From the NCBI GenBank assembly GCA_034659895.1, contig JAYEIF010000235.1, positions 1 to 7,885 of the forward strand: DNA of 7,885 bases. The letters are read 5' to 3'. This document shows, piece by piece, positions 1 through 7,617 of this stretch. The notes under the pieces were generated by a model. It saw only the letters and a program-made list of their open reading frames with translations, was not told the DNA's origin and searched no databases. The translations under genes and the position numbers were made by a program. Origin of the DNA: B120-G9 sp034659895. Lineage in GTDB: Bacteria; Zixibacteria; MSB-5A5; GN15; FEB-12. The number at the start of each line of letters is the position of its first letter. The stretch's first letter is position 1.

Positions 1-623
1 CCCGTAGGTTCAACTATCCTGACTTTGAATCCACGCTCCTCAATTAATTGAGCATCATCAGTTGGAGCAGATTCGAATTCACCATTTGCAAGAGACTTAT
101 GAGCTTCCATTATCAAATCATACTGGAAAACTTGTGGTGTCTGCGCCCCATACAACCCAGCCCGATCAAGAGTAGCTATAACGTAGCCCTCGGCTGTTCT
201 CTTTACAGTGTCCACTATCGGCTCTGCAAGGATAGCGGCTCTATCTCTTATTGCAACATCAAGGACACGGTCAATATCGGCTGTTTCAACCAAGGGCCGT
301 GCGCCATCATGTATAGCAACATATTCAGTGGAAATGGACAAAGCGCTTAATCCGCGATACACTGATTCCTGTCTGGTGGCGCCTCCTTTAACGATATTCA
401 TAACCTTGTTGAAATCATAAGGGTCAACTACCTTTTCAGCAACATGAATAAGATAATCTTCACCCACAACAACTACTATCCGACCGATTCGTTCGCACTG
501 CTGAAAACGACTTATTGTCCACGACAACAGAGGGCGACCATAAACTTCGCGGAACTGTTTGGGGACTTCTCCGTCGAAACGAACGGAACTGCCGGCAGCT
601 ACAATGACCGCTCCAACTTTCAT
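1..623 (-). CDS. ispD: 2-C-methyl-D-erythritol 4-phosphate cytidylyltransferase IspD, 3' end cut by window edge
   Basis: This enzyme transfers CMP from CTP to 2-C-methyl-D-erythritol 4-phosphate, the third step of the cytosolic MEP isoprenoid pathway. 207 complete codons are visible. The N-terminal nucleotide-binding loop is AAGSSVRF (residues 9-16) followed by PKQF (21-24). R15 and K22 align with the E. coli residues R20 and K27 that bind CTP. HDGARP (105-110), LDRAGL (152-157, with R154 matching E. coli R157) and TPQVF (162-166) are all family signatures, as is PTDDAQLIE near residues 187-195. The frame stays open at position 1, and the usual C-terminal NIKIT/PEDL segment lies outside the window. 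The start at 623 is the only ATG, GTG or TTG after the in-frame TGA that overlaps the end of queA. No clear Shine-Dalgarno precedes it. The gap to queA is 41 bases without a terminator, so co-transcription is likely. The family call is secure. Confidence 0.96.
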   Translation of the reverse strand, partial: MKVGAVIVAAGSSVRFDGEVPKQFREVYGRPLLSWTISRFQQCERIGRIVVVVGEDYLIHVAEKVVDPYDFNKVMNIVKGGATRQESVYRGLSALSISTEYVAIHDGARPLVETADIDRVLDVAIRDRAAILAEPIVDTVKRTAEGYVIATLDRAGLYGAQTPQVFQYDLIMEAHKSLANGEFESAPTDDAQLIEERGFKVRIVEPT

Positions 624-664
624 ACTGTCGAATATAAGCTCAGCAGATTGCTCAAAAAAGGAAT

Positions 665-1702
665 TTATATAATCAACATAGCGTCACCATAGCTGTAAAA
701 GCGCATACGTTGCAGAATAGCTTCCCTGTAAGCTTCAAGAATATTCTCACGACCTGCAAGAGCAGATACGAGAATCAACAATGAAGACTTAGGCAAATGG
801 AAGTTTGTAATTAAGTGATTAATAACTTTGAATTTGAAGCCCGGCATGATATACAAATCAACCATACCGGAAAACGGCTGTATTTTACCATCTGCAATTA
901 GAGCCGATTCAAGCGTACGTACCGAAGTCGTACCAACTGCAAACACATCCCCACCTTTGCTCCTCACATCGTTAAGTACTTCTGCATTCTCAATCGTCAG
1001 CTCGGCGAATTCCGGATCAACGGTGTGATGCTCAATCTTATCCACTTTAACCGGCTTAAATGTCCCTGGACCTACATGAAGCGTTAACTCCACTATTCTT
1101 ATGCCTTTCTCTTGCAAAGAGCGCAAAAGCGGATGGGTAAAATGAAAACCTGCTGTCGGAGCCGCCACAGCGCCAACTTTCAGCTTATTGGCAAAAACTG
1201 TTTGATACCTTCGCAGATCACTAGGTTTATCATCGCGCTTAATATAATGCGGTAAAGGAACATGACCATAGCGGCTGATTATTTTCTCCATCTGAGTTTT
1301 TGACAGAAAACGGACTATCCACCTACCTCCACCAACATCTTTCTCCAACAATAGAAAAATATCGTCAAAAAGGATACTCTCTCCTTCTTTGACTCTGCGA
1401 GAAGGGCTGACAAAAGCATACCAAGCCAGATCATCTCCTTCTACAGTGCGAATTAGAAATATCTCAACTCGAGCTCCAGTTGCGCGACGACCAAATAAAC
1501 GAGCTTTGAAAACCTTTGTATTATTGACTACAAGTGCATCACCGGGGTGAAGGAAATCGATGATTTCACGAAACGGACAAACATGCGTAACTTTGCCATG
1601 TTGGCGATCCAATACCATCAGACGGGACTCATCACGGCGTCGAATCGGATACTGGGCAATTAATTCACCGGGTAGATTATAATCAAATAAATCGATATTC
1701 AT
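665..1702 (-). CDS. queA: S-adenosylmethionine:tRNA ribosyltransferase-isomerase QueA
   Basis: QueA moves the ribosyl group of S-adenosylmethionine onto 7-aminomethyl-7-deazaguanine at tRNA position 34, forming epoxyqueuosine in the queuosine pathway. The 345-residue protein has the usual length and carries family motifs from end to end. These are DYNLPGELIAQYP (7-19), RLMVLDR (27-33), LVVNNTKVFKARL (57-69), GHVPLPHYIKR (146-156), GAVAAPTAGFHFT (177-189), LHVGPGTFKPV (208-218), VGTTSVRTLES (256-266), LITNFHLPKSSLL (297-309) and FYSYGDAMLI (335-344). The stretch often read as HTMHPEYAE is HTVDPEFAE here (226-234), a small deviation. The start gives the expected N-terminus, but the bases just upstream (ATTACCCT) contain no ribosome-binding signal. 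It sits 42 bases after recN and 41 bases before ispD. No queuosine partner gene (queC/D/E/F/G or tgt) is adjacent in this window. Confidence 0.97.
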   Translation of the reverse strand: MNIDLFDYNLPGELIAQYPIRRRDESRLMVLDRQHGKVTHVCPFREIIDFLHPGDALVVNNTKVFKARLFGRRATGARVEIFLIRTVEGDDLAWYAFVSPSRRVKEGESILFDDIFLLLEKDVGGGRWIVRFLSKTQMEKIISRYGHVPLPHYIKRDDKPSDLRRYQTVFANKLKVGAVAAPTAGFHFTHPLLRSLQEKGIRIVELTLHVGPGTFKPVKVDKIEHHTVDPEFAELTIENAEVLNDVRSKGGDVFAVGTTSVRTLESALIADGKIQPFSGMVDLYIMPGFKFKVINHLITNFHLPKSSLLILVSALAGRENILEAYREAILQRMRFYSYGDAMLII

Positions 1703-1744
1703 AGGGTAATATGATGCTTAAACTCTGCAGTTAGATACACTACT

Positions 1745-3430
1745 TTATAGTTTTACTTCTTCCTCTGGCAGTGCTACCATGCGATTGATTTCACGTTTAA
1801 CTCCGACTTGATTCAACTCCCTAATTGCAATTGATGTCCTCTCAAGACCGTTGGTGTTAGCATCGACTACGCTTTTCTCAGCTAAAAAATGGTGATCGGC
1901 TTTACGAGCGATCTGATGCAAATGCGTTATCACAATAACCTGACAATTCCGCGACAATCTTTTGAGCTTACGGCCAACCTCAACGGCAGTCTGTCCACCA
2001 ATACCAACATCAACCTCATCGAACACCAACACGTTCTCTTTCACTTTTGCTTTTACCAACTCAATTGACTTCAATGCCAATAATACTCGAGACATCTCAC
2101 CTCCCGAAGCAGTTTTCACAAGTGGTTTAAGCGACTCACCCGGATTAGCTGAAAACATAAAATGCACTGTCTCCAGACCATAAGTTGCAGGCTTTAACGT
2201 TCGACCATCAATCACAATTCCATTTTCGTCATTCTCAAATACCAGTTCGCACTTAAACCTGGCATTATCAATGGCTAACTCCGCAAGTTCTAATTCAACA
2301 AGTCTGTCAATATCCTGTGTCGCTTTCCTTCGAGCACTGCTTAATTTGATAGCTTTATCGGCGTAAGCCATACGTCGCTTGTTTTCTTCAGCTGCAAGGG
2401 AACCTATTAAACCATCAATATCCGGACGTTTTTGCAAACGCTTTTTGATATCCTCCAGAGTAGCCAGAATGCTTCCTTCAGAACCGCCATATTTCTTCTT
2501 TAGTTTGTATATTTCATCGAGACGAAAATTAACTTCTTCCAATCGAACGGGATCATCCTGAAGAGACTCACCGTAACTCTCAATTGAACGTCTAAGTTCT
2601 TCCATTTGGAAATCAATTTCCGTCAGGGATTCTACTTCCTTGCTGAGTGCGTTATCAATCTCAGCCATATTATCCAGTTCCCGACGTGCAGAACTAATCA
2701 TATCCAGAACACTGTTTGCGCCTGAAGCATCAACATCACTACTTAAAATATTCTGTATCATCGACGCAGACGCCATCAGACTCTGGACAGAATCAAGGCG
2801 TTTACGCTCAGCCATAAGTTCTTCTTCTTCACCTGCACGAATTTCCGCTTTCTCTATCTCGCCCTTTTGAAAAAGTAACAGTTCGCGTTCGTCAGCTAAT
2901 TGCTTACGTTTGGTAGAAACTCGCCTAAGCTCATCGGATGCTTGAGACCAATTTTCATACAGTTTAGCGACTGTTTCTCGTTCCACTGTCAGATTGGCAA
3001 GATGGTCAAAGAAATCCAAATGATTATCTTCATTCATCAATAGCTGTCCTGAGTGCTGACTAACAATCTGAATCCAAGGTGAGGTCAGTTCTCTCAATTG
3101 CGATACGGAAGATTTCCGCCCATTGATATTTATACTTGATGATCCACTTTTCTTTATTTTACGGTCTACCTCTATAGATGCAGTATCAAAAAGTGCCTTT
3201 CCTTGTTGTACTTGAGGATTCTCAAATGTAGCAGATATACTCGTTGAATCTCTACCGTGACGAATATTTTCCTTATCAGCGCGTCCACCGAGCACAAGAG
3301 CAAGCGCATTGACCACTACCGATTTACCTGCACCTGTCTCACCAGTCAAAACAGTCAAGCCTGTCTTAAAAGATAGGGTTGCCCTATCTATGAGAGCAAA
3401 ATCATATATTTCAAGTTCTCTGAGAATCAT
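1745..3430 (-). CDS. recN: DNA repair protein RecN, SMC-like ATPase
   Basis: RecN is a cytoplasmic SMC-like ATPase that gathers and tethers DNA at double-strand breaks and works with RecA. The 561 residues match the usual family length. The N-terminal head has Walker A GETGAGKS (30-37). A long charged helical arm, roughly residues 150-380, is predicted coiled coil from its composition. The C-terminal head holds the ABC signature ASGGEMSRV (441-449), Walker B VLVFDEVDVGIGG (467-479) and the switch histidine in ITHLHQIA (501-508). A motif usually close to GQHEHQSLL reads SQHSGQLL (124-131). The tail ends soon after REINRMVALP, so the final helix is short. The start ATG overlaps the dnaG stop in an ATGA junction, which suggests translational coupling, and no Shine-Dalgarno is visible. 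No LexA-type operator was recognised, and the position inside a run of genes argues against a private SOS promoter. Confidence 0.97.
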   Translation of the reverse strand: MILRELEIYDFALIDRATLSFKTGLTVLTGETGAGKSVVVNALALVLGGRADKENIRHGRDSTSISATFENPQVQQGKALFDTASIEVDRKIKKSGSSSININGRKSSVSQLRELTSPWIQIVSQHSGQLLMNEDNHLDFFDHLANLTVERETVAKLYENWSQASDELRRVSTKRKQLADERELLLFQKGEIEKAEIRAGEEEELMAERKRLDSVQSLMASASMIQNILSSDVDASGANSVLDMISSARRELDNMAEIDNALSKEVESLTEIDFQMEELRRSIESYGESLQDDPVRLEEVNFRLDEIYKLKKKYGGSEGSILATLEDIKKRLQKRPDIDGLIGSLAAEENKRRMAYADKAIKLSSARRKATQDIDRLVELELAELAIDNARFKCELVFENDENGIVIDGRTLKPATYGLETVHFMFSANPGESLKPLVKTASGGEMSRVLLALKSIELVKAKVKENVLVFDEVDVGIGGQTAVEVGRKLKRLSRNCQVIVITHLHQIARKADHHFLAEKSVVDANTNGLERTSIAIRELNQVGVKREINRMVALPEEEVKL

Positions 3431-5151
3431 AGCCCGTGCCGTTTTAACTCTTCCATCACATTGTCAACGGCCTCTTGGTCTCCATCAGCCTCTGCCTGAG
3501 CCAACTCTGCTTTTAGTCGTTTGCGAATACGCTTCTGTTTCTTCCGCATAAATTGAGCAAACACATCCTGCAATTCGCTGTCGATTTTGTCCTTATCATA
3601 TTCCATAGCGGCAATTGAAGATATCATCGAACCAAACTCATTATCTTGTACCATATCCACAAGTGCTCCGGCATTCAGTAAACCATGTTGTCGGTACTGC
3701 TGTGCCATTGATGCATACAAGCGCGACAATTCCGATGACTCAAAATCAGCATGTGATACTTGTTCAAAGATTTCATCAATAGCTCCCGGATTATTCAACA
3801 AAAGCGACAGAAGACTTGATTCAATAGTATTATATTTATTTTGACGATTCTTCTGTTCGCTGCGAACCTGTCTGGATTCTGATGATATGTTACTAACCAA
3901 ATCTATATTGACGCCCAAAATATCAGCGACTTCAGTTAGAAACAATGTTCTGCGAGTAGTATCATTTATTTTATTACCAAGAGTCCCTAACTCCTTGACG
4001 AGTTTCTCTCGTTCGATTATTCCAGAGGACTTAACATTGAGATTATGCATACGAAAAGCAAGATATCCCGTAGCTTCGTCGATAAGCTGTCTTACACCAT
4101 CGCTACCTTTCTCGCGCGCAATGGAGTCAGGGTCCTCACCATGCGGAGCAACGACAACTTTGACTTCCAAACCGACATCGTAAAGCACATCCACCGAATG
4201 CATAGCTGCCTGACGTCCGGCAGAATCGGCATCAAAGAATAAATAAACCTGTTCGGCAAAGCGTGCCAGCAACCGCGCTTGTTGCAGAGTAAAAGCGGTC
4301 CCTGAGGATGCGACTACATTTCTAATTCCTGCCTGCCAGAGGGAAATAACATCAAAGTAGCCCTCAACAATTATTGCTGATGACGACTTTTTAATGTAAC
4401 CCTTTGCCATATTCAATCCATAAAGAACGCTACCTTTGACATACAGAGAGCTTTCAGGTGAATTAACATACTTGACAGAATCTCCTTTTTTTAGAGTTCG
4501 TCCACCGAAAGCAATAGGCTTCTGACTCAAATTAAAAATTGGAATTATTAACCGATGATGAAACCTGTCAAAGTAATCGCCAGTTTTCTCGGAATATACA
4601 GCAAGCCCACTATCTGCTAAATCTTTAGGTGATAGCCCCTTTGGCTTGGCATATTCTATAAGACCCTTCCACTCTTCACCTGCAAGTCCAAGCGAAAATG
4701 CCTTAATGGCTTCGGAGGTTATACCTCTCTTTTTAATAAGATAATCGTTCAGTACCTTTTGGTATCTAGATTGAGATAGTTGGGAACAAAAATACTTAAG
4801 AGCTACCTGATTAGCATAGGCAATATGTTCTGTCTTTTCACGGCGCATATCAGATGAGCTATCTTCTCGAATTGGGATATTAGCTCTTTCTGCCAGATAA
4901 CGAACCGCCTCAATAAATGACATCCCCTCATGTTCTTCCAGAAAAGTGAACACTGTCCCACCACGCCCGCATCCAAAACAATAATAGAGTTGGCGGTCAG
5001 GTGAGATGCTAAATGATGGTGTTTTCTCATTATGAAATGGACACAGCGCCAAATAACGCGACCCTCGTTTCTTAAGTTTGAGATACCCACCGATAAGCTG
5101 AACGATATCGGTCGCCTGACGTACCTGCTCTATAGTTTCAGGGGGAATCAT
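3427..5151 (-). CDS. dnaG: DNA primase DnaG
   Basis: DnaG synthesises the RNA primers for replication forks, acting with the replicative helicase. The 574 residues are close to E. coli DnaG (581). The N-terminal CHC2 zinc-binding domain shows C37, H40, C58 and C61 within CPFHNEKTPSF and YYCFGCG. The RNA-polymerase domain includes FGGRTL (215-220) and SVKYVNSPES (225-234). The TOPRIM fold carries the metal-binding acids E263 in VEGYFDV, D307 and D309 in FFDADSAGRQA, and D340/D342 in GEDPDS. The charged helical C-terminus (about 440-574) is the expected helicase-interaction region and is less conserved. The ATG lies one base after the mutS2 stop, and the gene overlaps recN by four bases, so it is embedded in an operon. 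Neither rpsU nor rpoD is adjacent, unlike the classical macromolecular-synthesis operon. All catalytic residues are present. Confidence 0.98.
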   Translation of the reverse strand: MIPPETIEQVRQATDIVQLIGGYLKLKKRGSRYLALCPFHNEKTPSFSISPDRQLYYCFGCGRGGTVFTFLEEHEGMSFIEAVRYLAERANIPIREDSSSDMRREKTEHIAYANQVALKYFCSQLSQSRYQKVLNDYLIKKRGITSEAIKAFSLGLAGEEWKGLIEYAKPKGLSPKDLADSGLAVYSEKTGDYFDRFHHRLIIPIFNLSQKPIAFGGRTLKKGDSVKYVNSPESSLYVKGSVLYGLNMAKGYIKKSSSAIIVEGYFDVISLWQAGIRNVVASSGTAFTLQQARLLARFAEQVYLFFDADSAGRQAAMHSVDVLYDVGLEVKVVVAPHGEDPDSIAREKGSDGVRQLIDEATGYLAFRMHNLNVKSSGIIEREKLVKELGTLGNKINDTTRRTLFLTEVADILGVNIDLVSNISSESRQVRSEQKNRQNKYNTIESSLLSLLLNNPGAIDEIFEQVSHADFESSELSRLYASMAQQYRQHGLLNAGALVDMVQDNEFGSMISSIAAMEYDKDKIDSELQDVFAQFMRKKQKRIRKRLKAELAQAEADGDQEAVDNVMEELKRHGL

Positions 5152-5152
5152 A

Positions 5153-7510
5153 CTATTCTTTCAATTTGACTATCGTTACTCCGGAACCACCCTCGTTCCA
5201 GTTTCCCAAACGAATCGAAGCCACCTCCGACCGCTCCTTAAGAAACGATGTAAGAATGCGTCGTAGTGCGCCGGTACCTTTACCGTGTATCACATAAATT
5301 TGTGATAATCCCGCCATAATGGCTCTATCCAAGAATTTATCCAAAGTTTCACAGGCTTCTTCACCAGTCATACCACGCAGATGAATCTCCGGCGAAATAT
5401 TATTATCAACTAACACACGTGCTGAAATTGATGGTTCTGAAATTCCATTTGTCTTCTCTAACTTGCGCAGATTGCGTATCTCAACTGTAGTCAGAATATT
5501 ACCAACCTTTACTTGTGCTTTCCTGTTCCCTATTATCCGCTCAATTTCCCCCCGTTGATTAAGAGACAAAATTTCAACAGCATCGCCTACTTCAAATTTG
5601 TCTGGTTGAGAAGGCTTATCAAGTAACTTTTCACGGCTCTTTTTGACCTGTTGCTGTCGACTCCTCACCTTGTGATGAAATTCCTTAACTTTTTTCTTAT
5701 CTGCTTGAGAACTGCGAATATCAGCTACAAGTTTTTCTGTCTCACTTCTGGTTTCATTTAGAAATTGCTCAGTCTCTTCAAGAGCGCGTTTTTTCTCTCC
5801 CTCAATATCATCTTTGAGTTTCTTGGACCTAATCTTGTAAAATTGCTCAAGTTCCGTTACTTTTGCAAGTCGTTCACTCAAATCAACCTGATCTTTTTTT
5901 ACAGTAGCTAATTCTTCCTCGAGTGATGCTATCAAATTCGACAGAGATCTCTCAGCGCTTCCAACCAATTTAGAGGCTCGTTTGCAGATTTCCGGCGGTA
6001 AGCCAAGTCGCTGCGCAATTTCGACGGCATAAGATGAACCAGGAATCCCCAATCGCAACGAATAGGTAGGAATCAGAGTTTTACGGTCGAATTCTAATGA
6101 AGCATTTTCAAGCTCCGAGTGTTCCATAGCCATCGTCTTCAGTTGCGAATAGTGGGTTGTAGCCAAAAGACGCGCACCTTTGTTAATAGAATATAGCATG
6201 ATTACCTCAGCTAAAGCCGATCCTTCCTTTGGATCAGTCCCTGCACCTATTTCATCGAACAGCAGAAGTGTGTCTTTGGAAGCTTGATTGACACCACAGA
6301 TGATATTTGAAATATGTGATGAGAAAGTTGACAGTGACTGTTCAATCGATTGTTCATCGCCAATATCTGCCAAAATATTGAGAAACAAACCGACCGATGA
6401 TTTCTCATCAGCAGCAATATGCAACCCTGACTGTGCCATAACAATAGCGAGGCCAATCGTCTTTAGGATAATTGTCTTACCACCGGTATTTGGCCCCGTA
6501 ATAAGAATAGCCTGACGGGTATCATTCAAAGACAAACTGTTGGGGATAACATCCTTGTCCTCTTTAGCTTGAACCATTAGTAGCGGATGACGGACGTCTA
6601 AAAGATTAAAAGACGCCCTTTCGCCGATTGATGGTTGATTGCCCTGAATACGCTTGGAGAATTGTGCACACGCATAGATTGCATCGAGATGACCTATCAA
6701 TTGTGTGTTCTCAAGCAGAGCTTCGGATCGTTTCGCAATATCCGCAGTAATAGCACGCAGAATACGATCCATCTCAATCCGCTCTTCCTGTCCCAGCTCA
6801 TTAATGTGATTATTGAGTTCAATTGTATCCTGCGGTTCCACATAAAAAGTGGCGCCGGTCTGGCTGCGATCGTGGAGAATTCCAAGATTATTCTGGTATC
6901 GATTAGATGGAACCGAAATTACATAGCGACCATTACGCATTGTAACTACATCGTCCTGCAATCCGGCTTGTTTCGACTGAGATACTTGCAAATTCTGCAA
7001 ATGCGCTGTTATTCGCCTCCGGCTGTTAATTAAATCGAGACGTGTTTGTTTTAGTTTTGATGACGCATTATCACATATCTGACCATCTTCATCAATTGAA
7101 CGGCGAATTTCTTTCTTCAGCTCAGGAAATGCACGAACTTTCTCCAAATAAATAGCTATAGAAGGAAAATTTTCTCTTCGCTCGTAATCATACTCGTGAA
7201 TGTCAATCGATATCTCAACCAAATCCAAAATCCGAATAATATCCTCAGGATCAAGAAAAACACCTTCTGTCTGAGATGTTCTCAACAAATCCCGACAGTC
7301 CTCTATACGAAAGAGTGGAAACGCCTCACCAAAATTGACAATATCCTTCATCTGTGATATTTCTGTTCCCAAACGCTTAATCTCTTCGGAATCAGAAAGT
7401 GGCGCAAAACCCTCAACTATCACTCGCCCATAAGGCGTAAGGCATCTCTTCGATATAAGCGATTTTACTTTTGGAAACTCAAGTACTTCAAGAGTATGAC
7501 TGTCAAACAT
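5153..7510 (-). CDS. mutS2: MutS2 ATPase with C-terminal KOW-like and Smr domains
   Basis: MutS2 is a MutS-family ATPase not used in mismatch repair. Depending on species it has been linked to suppressing homologous recombination or to splitting collided ribosomes. The 785 residues are typical. A core/clamp region fills residues 1-330. The ATPase follows with Walker A GPNTGGKT (339-346), STFSSHI (394-400), Walker B LLLFDEIGAGTDP (415-427) and TTHYSQLK (451-458). A long charged coiled coil spans about 520-632, then a KOW-like segment about 638-685 beginning KFEVGDAVEI. The Smr domain (about 704-785) has HGKGTGALR (742-750). Its opening motif, usually LDLRG, reads IHLRG (709-713), so the acidic residue is histidine. 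The N-terminus (HTLEVLEFPKV) fits the family start. It appears to be first in the cluster, 30 bases downstream of a terminator, with dnaG one base after its stop. The MutS2 call is certain, but which role applies here is not. Confidence 0.98.
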   Translation of the reverse strand: MFDSHTLEVLEFPKVKSLISKRCLTPYGRVIVEGFAPLSDSEEIKRLGTEISQMKDIVNFGEAFPLFRIEDCRDLLRTSQTEGVFLDPEDIIRILDLVEISIDIHEYDYERRENFPSIAIYLEKVRAFPELKKEIRRSIDEDGQICDNASSKLKQTRLDLINSRRRITAHLQNLQVSQSKQAGLQDDVVTMRNGRYVISVPSNRYQNNLGILHDRSQTGATFYVEPQDTIELNNHINELGQEERIEMDRILRAITADIAKRSEALLENTQLIGHLDAIYACAQFSKRIQGNQPSIGERASFNLLDVRHPLLMVQAKEDKDVIPNSLSLNDTRQAILITGPNTGGKTIILKTIGLAIVMAQSGLHIAADEKSSVGLFLNILADIGDEQSIEQSLSTFSSHISNIICGVNQASKDTLLLFDEIGAGTDPKEGSALAEVIMLYSINKGARLLATTHYSQLKTMAMEHSELENASLEFDRKTLIPTYSLRLGIPGSSYAVEIAQRLGLPPEICKRASKLVGSAERSLSNLIASLEEELATVKKDQVDLSERLAKVTELEQFYKIRSKKLKDDIEGEKKRALEETEQFLNETRSETEKLVADIRSSQADKKKVKEFHHKVRSRQQQVKKSREKLLDKPSQPDKFEVGDAVEILSLNQRGEIERIIGNRKAQVKVGNILTTVEIRNLRKLEKTNGISEPSISARVLVDNNISPEIHLRGMTGEEACETLDKFLDRAIMAGLSQIYVIHGKGTGALRRILTSFLKERSEVASIRLGNWNEGGSGVTIVKLKE

Positions 7511-7540
7511 CTTCTAATCTCGGATGTGGTATTCATATAC

Positions 7541-7582
7541 AAAAAACTATTGACCGATAACAAATTATCTATCGGTCAATAG
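7541..7582 (-). terminator. Rho-independent terminator upstream of mutS2
   Basis: Read on the minus strand, a 13-base arm CTATTGACCGATA (7582-7570), a 10-base loop and the exact complementary arm (7559-7547) are followed at once by six T (7546-7541). Five of the 13 pairs are G-C. No T run follows on the plus strand, so termination is directional. The hairpin begins 35 bases after the stop of the unrecognised gene and the T tract ends 30 bases before the mutS2 start. It therefore most likely ends that upstream transcript. An attenuator or a dimeric regulator site that also controls mutS2 cannot be excluded. Confidence 0.85.
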
Positions 7583-7617
7583 CAATATATGAGTATTAGA
7601 CAAAAATGAAAGGCAAA

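Noticed and set aside
624..664. A T6 run in the queA-ispD gap as a terminator
   Set aside because: On the minus strand the T run lies only five bases after the queA stop and no G-C-rich hairpin precedes it. The short AGCA/TGCT repeat lies after the run, in the wrong order.
444..692. An 82-codon open frame on the plus strand over the ispD start and queA end
   Set aside because: It is antisense to the conserved IspD N-terminus and the QueA C-terminus, and no family resemblance is visible.
1703..1744. The recN-queA gap as a site for a terminator, promoter or riboswitch
   Set aside because: Only a short CTGCAG palindrome is present, with no stable stem, no T run and too little space for a riboswitch such as preQ1 with confidence.
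6635..7033. A 132-codon open frame on the plus strand
   Set aside because: It lies entirely inside mutS2 on the opposite strand, has no recognisable motif, and the overlapped MutS2 sequence is well conserved. It is a shadow frame.
7534..7563. Possible promoter TTGTTA-18 bases-TATATG on the minus strand before mutS2
   Set aside because: Each hexamer matches the sigma-70 consensus at only four of six positions, and the -35 falls inside the terminator hairpin. In AT-rich DNA this is close to chance, so it is not listed as a feature.
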